Source: Gemmatimonadales bacterium
GTDB taxonomy: Bacteria > Gemmatimonadota > Gemmatimonadetes > Gemmatimonadales > JACORV01
DNA length: 43,386 nt
Reading direction: 5' to 3'
Assembly (NCBI GenBank): GCA_030697825.1
Contig: JAUYOW010000163.1
Location: 1-43,386 of the forward strand
A program made the translations under genes and the position numbers. Shown here piece by piece: positions 24,018-31,773 of the stretch; positions within the stretch are counted from its first letter, which is position 1; each line of letters opens with the position of its first letter. Under the pieces are notes generated by a model. That model saw only the letters and a list, made by a program, of their open reading frames with translations. It was not told where the DNA came from and made no database searches.

Positions 24018-24287
24018 TTAGGCCAGTTTCTTTTCCATGTGACGCTTGATCGACTCCGCGCGGCGCCTGAGCGCGGGGTGTTCTTCCCAGGCCAGGTAGT
24101 CGCGCAGCACCCGCACCGCCTCCGGCCCCGGGTGCCCGCTCAAATACCCCAGCGCGGCGAGCCGGCGCAAGGGTCGGGCCGAAAAGAGGGACGCGCGCCA
24201 CCGGCCCATCGAGCGCTGCGCGAGCAGCGCGCCGACCACGAACCCCGCCGCCAGGGCGCCGGCGAAGTACCAGCCCTGGGTCCTCAT
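24018..24287 (-). CDS. small single-helix membrane protein of unknown function
   Basis: 89 residues. An N-terminal membrane helix (YFAGALAAGFVVGALLA, about 7-23) is followed by a basic helical part (RPLRRLAALGYLSGHPGPEA and AWEEHPALRRRAESIKRHME) that could form one or two HEAT-like helices. I do not recognise the family. The ATG overlaps the recR stop (ATGA), so it is coupled to recR, and mglB follows after 13 nt. It may be an inner-membrane protein with a cytoplasmic tail. Confidence 0.7.
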   Translation of the reverse strand: MRTQGWYFAGALAAGFVVGALLAQRSMGRWRASLFSARPLRRLAALGYLSGHPGPEAVRVLRDYLAWEEHPALRRRAESIKRHMEKKLA

Positions 24288-24883
24288 TCGCCGCCCATCG
24301 TGCGCCGGGCGGAGAGCGACTGGGCGATGGTCTCGCCGTCGGCGTATTCCAGCTCCCCACCCATCGGGAGCCCGCGCGCGAGGCGCGAAACCGAGACCCC
24401 GAGAGGCCTCAACGCGCGCTCCAGGTAGTGCGCCGTCGCCTCGCCTTCCACCGACGGGTTGGTCGCCAGGATCACCTCCCGCACCCCCGACCCATTCTCG
24501 ACCCGCCGCTGGAGCGACGGGATGTTCAGCGCCTCGGGACCCACGCCGTCCAACGGAGAGAGCCGTCCGCCCAGCACGTGGTAGAGCCCGCGGTACTCGC
24601 CGGCGCGCTCGATGGCCAGCACATCCGACGCCTCTTCGACCACGCAAACTACCGACGGGTCGCGCCGAGCGTCGGCGCAGATCGCGCACGGGTCCTGCTC
24701 GGTGAGGTTGCCGCAACTCGAGCATGACCGCACCCGGTCGCCGAGCGCGGCGAGCGAGCGCGCCAGTCGCGCCGTTTCCTCACGAGGCTGCTTGAGCAGG
24801 AAGTACGTCAGACGCTGCGCCGTCTTGCGGCCGATGCCCGGGAGCCTGGCGAACTCGGCCACCAGCTCCTCGATCGCGGACAC
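24284..24883 (-). CDS. recR: recombination mediator RecR
   Basis: 199 residues: N-terminal helix-hairpin-helix (RLPGIGRKTAQRLTYFLL), a four-Cys zinc finger (CSSCGNLTEQDPCAIC, about 54-69), a Toprim domain beginning VCVVEEASDVLAIERAGEYR, and the Walker-B-like C-terminal part (RLARGLPMGGELEYAD). With RecO and RecF it loads RecA at gaps. The start is GTG at 24883, two bases after the ybaB stop. The ybaB-recR order downstream of dnaX is widely conserved. Confidence 0.97.
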   Translation of the reverse strand: MSAIEELVAEFARLPGIGRKTAQRLTYFLLKQPREETARLARSLAALGDRVRSCSSCGNLTEQDPCAICADARRDPSVVCVVEEASDVLAIERAGEYRGLYHVLGGRLSPLDGVGPEALNIPSLQRRVENGSGVREVILATNPSVEGEATAHYLERALRPLGVSVSRLARGLPMGGELEYADGETIAQSLSARRTMGGE

Positions 24884-24885
24884 GG

Positions 24886-25200
24886 CTACAACGCGAACGG
24901 CAGCGGGAAAGGCAGCGCGCTCTGGACCTTCTTAAGCTCGTCCTGCGCGATGTCCGCCGCCCGCTTCTGCACCTCGGCGATCGCGGCGACCACCAGATCC
25001 TCGAGCATCTCGACATCCCCGCCCAGGAGGCTCGGGTCGATCCTGATCTCACGGACCTGGCCCCGCCCGTCCGCCGTCACCGTGACCATGCCGCCACCGG
25101 CCGAACCGGTCACCGTGCGCTGCGCCAGCTCAGTCTGAATGGCTGCCAAACGGCCCTGCATCTGCTGCCCGAACTGCAGGAGCGCGCGTAGATCGGTCAT
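24886..25200 (-). CDS. nucleoid-associated protein, YbaB/EbfC family
   Basis: 104 residues with the family pattern: helix RALLQFGQQMQGRLAAIQTEL, the strand section GGGMVTVTADGRGQVREIRI, and a C-terminal helix ending DELKKVQSALPFPLPF. These homodimers bind DNA without strong sequence preference. It lies between dnaX (38 nt upstream) and recR (2 nt downstream) on the same strand, its usual place. Confidence 0.94.
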   Translation of the reverse strand: MTDLRALLQFGQQMQGRLAAIQTELAQRTVTGSAGGGMVTVTADGRGQVREIRIDPSLLGGDVEMLEDLVVAAIAEVQKRAADIAQDELKKVQSALPFPLPFAL

Positions 25201-25238
25201 TGGCTAAAACCTAGAGCCCGGGGGAGCGGGTGGCAAGC

Positions 25239-26927
25239 CTACTCCAGAAGCTCCAAGTCCAAGGCTTCCATGGCGCTATCCAGCGCAGGATCGCGCCCGC
25301 GAAGGGCCCGCGTCCGCTCGGCCTTGGCGTCGCTGACCGACCCGCGCTGCGTCCTCGTCGCGGGGAGCGCCGCGGCCGTCGGGGTCGCGGCCGGGACGGT
25401 CGCGGGCACCAGTCCGATCACCAACGCGGACCCCGTCACCCGGCTCAACGCCGCCTCGATCGCGGAGCGGTTGCGCTCCAGGGACTCCCGGGTCATGGGG
25501 TTGCCTCCCCTGGGACTCAGGATCACGAGTTTCCCCTCGAGGCCCGTCGGATCGCTGTCCTCGAGAGCCTCGGCCACCAGCATCTTGCGGTCGGCGCGAA
25601 GCGCGGCGAGGAAGTCGGGCCAGCGCTCCCGCAGGCCCTCCAGCGTCACTGGTCCGCTCGGCATCGCGCGCGATGCCGGCGCGAGCGCCTGCCGCTCGCG
25701 CGGAGCCGGGGGCGCACCGGGCTGCGCACCGGCAGTGCTCGCTTCGGCGCGCCCCCGAGTCCGCGCCTCGCCGGCCGCCGCGCCTCCCTTCAGCAGCTGC
25801 TCGATCTCCACCGTCCGGTCCATCAAGGCCCACCGCACCAGCACGGTTTCGAGCGCGAGACGCGGCGCCGAGCCACGCCTGATCGGCTCTTCCGCCTCTT
25901 CGAGCACCCGGAGGATGCGGAGGAGGTCTCCGGCCGAAAGCTCCGGGGCACGGCGCTTCACCTCAGCCCCCAGAGCAGCACTCACGCCGTCGGGCTCCGC
26001 GCCGAGGCGGGTAGCGAGCACGGCACGCCAGAGGTCCCCTGCGCCCTCGGCGAAAGCGACGAGGTCCACTCCGGCTTCGACGAGCCTCGCGACGAAGGGG
26101 AAGACGCCGGCGGGGCGGTGCTCGATCACGATGGCGAGGAGCTCGGAATAGGACTCGTCGCCCACCAGCCCCAGGACCTCGCGCACGCGGGCCGCGGTGA
26201 CCGCGCCCTCGCCGAAAGCTGTGACCTGATCGAGGATCGAGAGGGCATCGCGCATCCCGCCGTTGGCGACTCGTGCGATCAGCTCGATGGCGTCGGCATC
26301 GGCGGCGAGCCCCTCCGCCGTCATCACCTCCGCCATCCGTCGGCCGATGGCCTGCGGCCCCACGCGGCGGAAGTCGAAACGCTGGAGCCGGCTCATGACC
26401 GGCGCGGCGGCATTGGTGATCTTGTGCGGCTCGGTGGTGGCGAACACGAAGACGACGCCGGGGGGCGGCTCTTCGAGGATCTTGAGGAGGGTGTTCCACG
26501 CCTCGCGGGTCAGCATGTGCGCTTCGTCAACGATGTAGATCTTGTGGCGTCCTTCCTGTGACGCCGCATACATGGCGCGCTCGCGCAGGTCCCGGGCGTC
26601 GTCCACGCTGCGATTGCTGGCGGCGTCGATCTCGACCACATCGAGCGAAGTGGAGCCGCCCCAGATCCGTTCGCACGAGGAGCAGGTGCCGCACGGCTCG
26701 CCGGGCGCCGAGGTCGGCTTCCCGGCGTGGCGCGTGTCGCAGTTGAGCGCCATGGCCAGGATGCGCGCCGCCGTGGTCTTCCCTACCCCACGCGGCCCCG
26801 AGAACAGGTAGGCGTGGGCCACGCGGTTCTGCTCGATGGCGCCGTGAAGCGCGCGCGCCACGTGCTCCTGCCCGATCAGGTCGGAGAAGAGGCGGGGGCG
26901 GTACTTTCGGGCGAGGGCTATGTGCAT
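25239..26927 (-). CDS. dnaX: DNA polymerase III subunit gamma/tau
   Basis: 562 residues: AAA+ domain with Walker A GPRGVGKT (44-51), a zinc module (Cys63, Cys79, Cys82, Cys85 in CGTCSSC), Walker B IVDEAH, sensor 1 (FATTEPHKI), then the DNA polymerase III gamma/tau domain III and a Pro/Ala-rich tail with a tau-like C-terminal domain (ERWPDFLAALRADRKMLVAE). It is the clamp-loader motor. The ATG at 26927 is fixed by conserved ALARKYRPRLFSDLIGQEHV. Only 5 nt separate this ATG from the 3' end of the tRNA-Asn gene, so any Shine-Dalgarno would lie inside the tRNA. Confidence 0.96.
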   Translation of the reverse strand: MHIALARKYRPRLFSDLIGQEHVARALHGAIEQNRVAHAYLFSGPRGVGKTTAARILAMALNCDTRHAGKPTSAPGEPCGTCSSCERIWGGSTSLDVVEIDAASNRSVDDARDLRERAMYAASQEGRHKIYIVDEAHMLTREAWNTLLKILEEPPPGVVFVFATTEPHKITNAAAPVMSRLQRFDFRRVGPQAIGRRMAEVMTAEGLAADADAIELIARVANGGMRDALSILDQVTAFGEGAVTAARVREVLGLVGDESYSELLAIVIEHRPAGVFPFVARLVEAGVDLVAFAEGAGDLWRAVLATRLGAEPDGVSAALGAEVKRRAPELSAGDLLRILRVLEEAEEPIRRGSAPRLALETVLVRWALMDRTVEIEQLLKGGAAAGEARTRGRAEASTAGAQPGAPPAPRERQALAPASRAMPSGPVTLEGLRERWPDFLAALRADRKMLVAEALEDSDPTGLEGKLVILSPRGGNPMTRESLERNRSAIEAALSRVTGSALVIGLVPATVPAATPTAAALPATRTQRGSVSDAKAERTRALRGRDPALDSAMEALDLELLE

Positions 26928-26932
26928 CGAGA

Positions 26933-27005
26933 CTGGGGCGGGAGGGTTCGAACCTCCAACTTCCCGGTTAACAGCCGGGCGGTCTGCCAGTTGACCTACA
27001 CCCCA
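26933..27005 (-). tRNA. tRNA-Asn (anticodon GTT)
   Basis: 73 nt folding as a complete cloverleaf: acceptor TGGGGTG/CGCCCCA (one G-U pair), D stem GGTC/GACC, anticodon stem CCCGG/CCGGG around CTGTTAA with anticodon GTT, T arm GGAGG-TTCGAAC-CCTCC, discriminator G. The CCA end is not encoded. It lies between the SRP RNA gene and dnaX on the same strand. Confidence 0.97.
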
Positions 27006-27032
27006 TCGGCTGCCGCTTGCCGTAAAGGAATT

Positions 27033-27129
27033 GCCCCAGGCTACCCACCGCGACACGAGACATCACTTAGCGCTGCTGCCTGCGGGGCTCTGACGCGGTT
27101 CGCAAGCTCGAGCCCGATGGACCTGGGGC
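27033..27129 (-). ncRNA. ffs: small signal recognition particle RNA (4.5S-type)
   Basis: A 97-nt RNA whose ends pair perfectly (GCCCCAGG with CCTGGGGC). The internal core has the conserved bacterial SRP landmarks in order: TGCGAACC, then GTCAG (5' side of the symmetric loop), a short apical stem, AGCAGC (3' side of the loop), CTAAG, and TCGTGTCG. The core binds the M domain of Ffh. The apical part, GCC-CCGCA-GGC, departs from the usual GGAA tetraloop. Its position next to dnaX and tRNA supports the call. A weak promoter (CTGCCG, 18 nt, TAGCTT) ends 6 nt upstream. No T-tract terminator separates it from the tRNA. Confidence 0.88.
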
Positions 27130-27174
27130 GAAGGAAAGCTAACTCGAATCGGACGTGGTCGGCAGTGCGCGGTA

Positions 27175-27408
27175 GTGCCTATACGGCCACGGGCGCTCCT
27201 GGCCGCGCTCGCGGTCGGGCTGTGGCCGTCCGTATATTCGCTGATCGACGGCGTGGCCGTGCGCCGCGCCGATCCACCGCCTATACCGTCGTCGTGCTCG
27301 GTACGGGAGGTTAGCGTGGTGATCGGAGCCCTCGTCGGCTGGCGCGTCCTGCGTTAACTCTTCGCCGCCCGGCGCGTCGCGGGATCGGCCGCCGTCTTTC
27401 TCGGCATC
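27175..27408 (+). pseudogene. decayed C-terminal part of a DMT/EamA-type transporter
   Basis: Translating 27175-27357 gives LLAALAVGLWPSVYSLIDG and VAVRRADPP, which fits the helix-and-loop after the midpoint of EamA-type permeases. The match then moves to another frame (YTVVVLGTGG), returns to the first frame (VVIGALVGWRVLR), meets a TAA at 27355-27357, and continues as ARRVAGSAAVFLGIMVLALF, like the last helix of this family. The frame changes and the stop show decay. The final helix runs into the DUF1080 reading frame. The assignment rests on pattern only. Confidence 0.5.
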
Positions 27409-28125
27409 ATGGTCCTGGCGCTCTTCACGGACGGCTGCCGGCCGAACGCCAGGCCCGCGGCTTCCCCCGAAGGCGCCGCCTCGGGCCAGCTCAACAGGTT
27501 GACGGCGGACGAGGCCGCCGCCGGCTGGCGCCTCCTCTTCGACGGCCGCGCGACGGCGGGCCGGCGCGGCTATCGCCGGGACAGCATGCCGGGCGGTTGG
27601 CAGGCGGTGGACGGCGCGCTGACGCTCGTCGCGGGCGGCGGCGGTGACATCATCACGCGCGACACCTTCGCGAACTTTGAGCTGAGCCTGGAGTGGAGGA
27701 TCGCCCCGGGCGGCAACAGCGGCATCATGTACCGCGTCACCGAGCAGGGCGCGGCTACCTATACCTCCGGCCCCGAAATGCAGGTGCTCGACGACTCGGG
27801 GCACGCGGACGGCCGGTCGCGGCTCACCGCCGCGGGCTCCGACTTCGGGCTCTACCCGGCGCCGGCCGCCGTGGTACACCGCGCCGGCGAGTGGAACCAG
27901 GCACGCATCGTGGTGAACGGCGCGCACGTCGAGCACTGGCTCAACGGCGTCAAGTTCTTCGAGTACGAGCTGTGGAGCCCCGACTGGCAACAGCGCGTCC
28001 AGGCCAGCAAGTTCCGCCAGTGGCCGGAGTACGGCATGGCCCACCGCGGCCACATCGCGCTGCAGGACCACGGCGGTGACTACCACCCGGCCTACCGAAA
28101 CATCAACATCCGGGTGCTGCCGTGA
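27409..28125 (+). CDS. DUF1080 / 3-keto-disaccharide hydrolase-type protein
   Basis: 238 residues with one DUF1080 jelly-roll domain (concanavalin-like). Landmarks: GWRLLFDGRATAGRRGY, DIITRDTFANFELSLEWRI, the signature GGNSGIMYRV, PEMQVLDDSGHADG, and AALQDHGG-like IALQDHGGDY before NINIRVLP. The family acts outside the cytoplasm on 3-keto glycosides, by hydrolysis or elimination. ATG 27409 is the first usable start after an in-frame TAA, giving a short MVLALFTDGC leader; with the preceding codons the segment would make a normal lipoprotein signal ending at that Cys. The 5' end may therefore be rearranged. Confidence 0.8.
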   Translation: MVLALFTDGCRPNARPAASPEGAASGQLNRLTADEAAAGWRLLFDGRATAGRRGYRRDSMPGGWQAVDGALTLVAGGGGDIITRDTFANFELSLEWRIAPGGNSGIMYRVTEQGAATYTSGPEMQVLDDSGHADGRSRLTAAGSDFGLYPAPAAVVHRAGEWNQARIVVNGAHVEHWLNGVKFFEYELWSPDWQQRVQASKFRQWPEYGMAHRGHIALQDHGGDYHPAYRNINIRVLP

Positions 28126-28156
28126 GAAGAGGGATCGGTCCGTACGGACGCAGTGA

Positions 28157-28265
28157 CGTGGGCTGAAGCCCACGCTCGGCGAAGGTAGGCCATGAAGGGC
28201 CGGGCGCATCGAGGAGTGATGACGTCCTTCAGGACGCGCCTGTGCCGAGCAGGCGCTTCAGCGCC
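28157..28265. repeat. cluster of TGAA/TTCA-loop hairpins
   Basis: Five small palindromes in 109 nt: CGTGGGC-TGAA-GCCCACG (28157-28174), GGCC-ATGAAG-GGCC (28188-28201), CGTCC-TTCA-GGACG (28223-28236), GCGCCTG-tgccgag-CAGGCGC (28236-28256), and GGCGC-TTCA-GCGCC (28252-28265). The TGAA loops are on the left and their complement TTCA on the right, so the cluster is itself roughly inverted, as in REP/BIME elements. It fills most of the gap between the DUF1080 and kinase genes. Confidence 0.7.
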
Positions 28266-28354
28266 CGGTCAGACGTGACCGAGGAGCGGTTGCCGCCGAG
28301 GTGACGCACCGTATGGCGCTCCTCCCCCCCCCCCGGGGGCCGCCAAGGGATCGG

Positions 28355-28384
28355 CTGGCCGCGCGCCCGACCAGCCCGTATCTT
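28355..28384 (+). promoter_or_regulatory. candidate promoter of the kinase-transporter unit
   Basis: CTGGCC (28355-28360), an 18-nt spacer, then TATCTT (28379-28384), ending 9 nt before the GTG start. A C11G5 run (28324-28339) lies 15 nt upstream of the -35 box. Transcription would give a very short leader. Confidence 0.35.
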
Positions 28385-28393
28385 AGGCGCCTC

Positions 28394-29827
28394 GTGCCAC
28401 CCACGTTCGAGTCCCTTCAGGTCGCGCTCGGAGACCGGTACGCCTTCGACCGCGAGGTTGGGGCGGGCGGGATGGCCACGGTCTTCCTCGCCCGGGACCG
28501 CAAGCACGATCGCCAGGTCGCGGTGAAGGTGCTCCGCCAGGAGTTGGCGCAGGCGCTGGGCCGCGACCGCTTCCTGCGCGAGATCCGCATCGTCGCGAAC
28601 CTCCAGCACCCGAACATCCTGCCACTGCACGACTCCGGCGAAGCGGGCGGCTTCCTCTTCTACGTGATGCCGTTCGTCGAAGGGGAGTCCCTCAGAACCC
28701 GGATCGAGCGCGAAGGCGCGCTTCCGGTGGCGGTGGCCTCGCGCATCCTCGCGGAGGTGGCCGACGCGCTGGGCTACGCCCACCGCCACGGCATCGTGCA
28801 CCGCGACATCAAGCCGGAGAACATCATGCTCTCCGGCCGGCACGCGGTGGTGACGGATTTCGGCGTGGCCAAAGCGGTGAGCGACGCCGCCAACGCGCAG
28901 GACAAGATGACCACCGCGGGCGTCGCGCTGGGGACGCCGTTCTACATGTCGCCCGAGCAGGCCGTGGCCGATCCGAATACGGACCACCGCGCGGACATCT
29001 ACGCGCTCGGGGTGATCGCCTACGAGCTGTTCACCGGCAAGCCGCCGTTCCACGAGGGGGGCGCGCAGGCGGTGCTCTCGGCGCACGTCGTCACCGAGGC
29101 GCCGCCCATCACCCGCACCCAGCCCAACCTGCCGCCGGCGCTCGCCAAGGTCGTGATGCGGTGTCTGGAGAAGAAGCCGGAGAACCGCTTCCAGACCGCC
29201 GATGAGTTGCTGCCGGCCTTCGAGTCGTTCGCGACGCCGAGCGGCGGGATCACGCCGACCAATACCCGGCCGATCGAAGCGGTGCGCCGTGGGCCCGGAT
29301 GGCGGCGGTGGGCCGGGATCGCGGCTGGCGTCGCGGTGGTCGGGATAGGCGCCGCCCTGGCGCTTCGCGGGCGCGGCGGCTCGGCCGCCGCCGAGGCCCC
29401 CCGCCCCATCCGGCGCCTGGCGGTGTTGCCCATCGCGGACGCCTCCGGCGCCGGGGCGACCGACCCCTTTGCGAACGGACTGCTGGACGCGCTTATCAAC
29501 CGGCTGGCGCAGGTGGCCGGGCCGATCGTGGTGCCGCGCAGCTCCGTCATGCGCTATCAGCACACCGACAAGACGATGGCGGAGGTCGCCCGCGAGCTCA
29601 ACGCCGACGCGGTGATCGAAGGCTCCATGCTGCGCGACGGAGCACGGCTGCGCATCAACGCGCAGCTCATCGAGGTCGCGACCGACCGGCCGCTGTGGTC
29701 GCAAAGCTACGAGCGCCAGGTGCGCGACGTGCTCGCGCTCCAGGACTCGCTCGCGCGCCAGATGGCGGAAGAGATCCGCGCAGCACTTCCCGTGTCACCC
29801 ACTTCACAAGGACGTCGAGGTCCATGA
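28394..29827 (+). CDS. membrane Ser/Thr protein kinase with TolB/FlgO-like sensor domain
   Basis: 477 residues. Hanks-type kinase domain (about 16-275): glycine loop GAGGMATVF, Lys45 in VAVK, catalytic Asp138 in HRDIKPEN, DFG at 155-157, GTPFYMSPEQA. One membrane helix near 297-317 (AGIAAGVAVVGIGAALAL), then an extracytoplasmic FlgO/TolB-N-like domain (RRLAVLPIADASG, LNADAVIEGSM, RLRINAQLIEVATDRPLWS). The kinase phosphorylates proteins inside while the outer domain may sense a ligand. GTG 28394 is chosen because conserved sequence begins there (FESLQVALGDRYAFDREV). Its stop overlaps the next start (ATGA). Confidence 0.93.
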   Translation: MPPTFESLQVALGDRYAFDREVGAGGMATVFLARDRKHDRQVAVKVLRQELAQALGRDRFLREIRIVANLQHPNILPLHDSGEAGGFLFYVMPFVEGESLRTRIEREGALPVAVASRILAEVADALGYAHRHGIVHRDIKPENIMLSGRHAVVTDFGVAKAVSDAANAQDKMTTAGVALGTPFYMSPEQAVADPNTDHRADIYALGVIAYELFTGKPPFHEGGAQAVLSAHVVTEAPPITRTQPNLPPALAKVVMRCLEKKPENRFQTADELLPAFESFATPSGGITPTNTRPIEAVRRGPGWRRWAGIAAGVAVVGIGAALALRGRGGSAAAEAPRPIRRLAVLPIADASGAGATDPFANGLLDALINRLAQVAGPIVVPRSSVMRYQHTDKTMAEVARELNADAVIEGSMLRDGARLRINAQLIEVATDRPLWSQSYERQVRDVLALQDSLARQMAEEIRAALPVSPTSQGRRGP

Positions 29828-31773
29828 GCACTTCCCGTCTCTACTCGCGCCTGCTCAGCCTGGCCCTGGTGCTCGCGGCGTGCGGCCGGGATACCGCCGA
29901 GCCGACCGTCACCATGCTCACCACCGGCCCGGCCGACGATGGCGGCGCCGTGGTCTCGAACGACGGTTCCCGCGTAGCGTACCTGTCGTCCGACGCCGGC
30001 AAGACGTCGATCGCGGTGGTGGCGACGGCGGGCGGCACCCCGACGCGCCTGACGCCGGCGCTCAACTACATCGACGATGTCCAGTGGTCGCCGGACGGTA
30101 ACACCATTCTCTACACGTCAGATGCCGCGGCACCGCCCGACCTGTGGGTCGTGCCGGCGGCGGGCGGAGATCCAGCGCGCCTCACCAGCGACCCGGGCCT
30201 CGAGTGGAACGCCCGGTGGTCGCCGGACGGCTCGCGGATCGCCTTCTCCGGCAACAAGGGCGGGAACTTCAACATCTGGGTGATGCCGGCCACGGGCGGA
30301 GAGGCGAGGCAGCTCACCACCGACCGCTCCGATGAAACCAACCCGGAGTGGTCGCCCGACGGCCACACCATCGCCTTCAACTCGAACCGCACCGGACACA
30401 CCAAGATCTACACGATGCCCGCCGACAGCGGGGAGGCACGCGCGGTCACGACCGGACCGGGCAACGACGCCACGCCTCACTGGTCGCCGGACGGATCGCG
30501 AATCGCCTTCCAGTCCAACCGCAACGGGAACTGGGACATCTTCGCGGTGGCCGGCGGCGGCGGCGAGCCGACGACGCTCGTGCGCGACCTCAGGGACGAC
30601 ACCTCGCCCCGCTGGTCTCGCGACGGCCGCTGGATCGCCTTCATCTCCCAGCGAGGGGGACAGCGGGATGTCTGGGTCGTTCCGGCCGCCGGCGGCGATG
30701 CGGTCCGGGTCACCAACGACCGCGCCGACGACTACACGGCAGAATGGGCCGATCGGGACCGCCTCGTGATCACGCATTCCGAGAACCACAGCCACGTTTG
30801 GGCCATCGCGGCGGCCGGTGGCGCGCCGCGCCAGCTCACCAGAGGCGACGGCAACGAGGGAGACCCGCGCGTCTCACCCGACGGCCGGACCGTGCTCTAT
30901 ACCGGGGAGCATGGTGGCAACAGCGATCTGTGGATCGCGCCGCTCGACAGCGGCGCTGCGCGCCAGCTGACGTCGGACAGCACCAACGAATTCTCGGCGC
31001 GCTGGTCGCCCGACGGCGCGACGATAGCGTATCTCTCGAACCGGACCGGCACGAACCAGGTCTGGCTGGTCCCCGCCGCAGGCGGCACCGCTCTCCAGCT
31101 CACGACCGACAGCGCCAACGTGTACCAGGCCGAGTGGTCGCCGGACGGGGGAGCCATCGTGTTCGGTCTGGACCGGGATAACGGCGACCTCTGGACGATT
31201 GCGGCCGCGGGCGGGATGCCGCGACGGCTCACCACTCAGGGATCGGCCAACAGCCCGGTTTGGTCGCCCGACGGACGGTCACTGCTCTTCAACTCCGCCA
31301 GCTCGGCGGACGGCCAGGGGCACATCTGGACCGTGGCTGCGACCGGAGGACGGGCCACCCAGCTGATCTTTGACCACTACCAGTTCAATGCCGTGTGGTC
31401 GCCGGACGGCCGGTCTTTCGCCGTTCCATGGCACAACGGCCGCGGCGTGGATCTGGCGGTGCTCGCGGCCAGCGGCGGCCGGCCCCATGTCCTGGCGAGC
31501 GATTCGACGGTCTGGCACATCAGCCCCGCCTTTTCACCGGACGGTGGCCGCATCGCATACCTCTCGAACCAGAGCGGCCGCTACGACATCTACCTGATCC
31601 CGGCGGCGGGCGGGGCCGCGACCCGCCTGACCACCACGGCCGGCGACGAGTTCTCACCGGTCTTCACGCCCGACGGCCAGACCATCGTGTACAGCATGTA
31701 CGAGAGCGACGGCAACATCGCCACGGCGCGGGTGAACCGGCTGCTGCGCCGGGCCGCCGGACAGGGCGAGTGA
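29824..31773 (+). CDS. PD40/TolB-like beta-propeller lipoprotein
   Basis: 649 residues. The lipoprotein signal ends LALVLAAC with Cys20. Fourteen PD40-type repeats follow, most with WSPDG (for example [42 protein letters not shown]); the seventh is degenerate ([14 protein letters not shown]). Fourteen blades fit two seven-bladed propellers. Such propellers bind proteins or ligands in the periplasm. Coupling to the kinase (ATGA overlap) suggests that it supplies or receives a signal from the outer domain of the kinase. It overlaps the MFS gene by one base (TGATG). Confidence 0.9.
   Translation: MSTSRLYSRLLSLALVLAACGRDTAEPTVTMLTTGPADDGGAVVSNDGSRVAYLSSDAGKTSIAVVATAGGTPTRLTPALNYIDDVQWSPDGNTILYTSDAAAPPDLWVVPAAGGDPARLTSDPGLEWNARWSPDGSRIAFSGNKGGNFNIWVMPATGGEARQLTTDRSDETNPEWSPDGHTIAFNSNRTGHTKIYTMPADSGEARAVTTGPGNDATPHWSPDGSRIAFQSNRNGNWDIFAVAGGGGEPTTLVRDLRDDTSPRWSRDGRWIAFISQRGGQRDVWVVPAAGGDAVRVTNDRADDYTAEWADRDRLVITHSENHSHVWAIAAAGGAPRQLTRGDGNEGDPRVSPDGRTVLYTGEHGGNSDLWIAPLDSGAARQLTSDSTNEFSARWSPDGATIAYLSNRTGTNQVWLVPAAGGTALQLTTDSANVYQAEWSPDGGAIVFGLDRDNGDLWTIAAAGGMPRRLTTQGSANSPVWSPDGRSLLFNSASSADGQGHIWTVAATGGRATQLIFDHYQFNAVWSPDGRSFAVPWHNGRGVDLAVLAASGGRPHVLASDSTVWHISPAFSPDGGRIAYLSNQSGRYDIYLIPAAGGAATRLTTTAGDEFSPVFTPDGQTIVYSMYESDGNIATARVNRLLRRAAGQGE

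Noticed and set aside
25239-26927. Programmed frameshift producing a separate gamma form of DnaX
   Set aside because: I saw no A-rich slippery heptamer with a downstream hairpin in the GC-rich gene, though I did not scan exhaustively.
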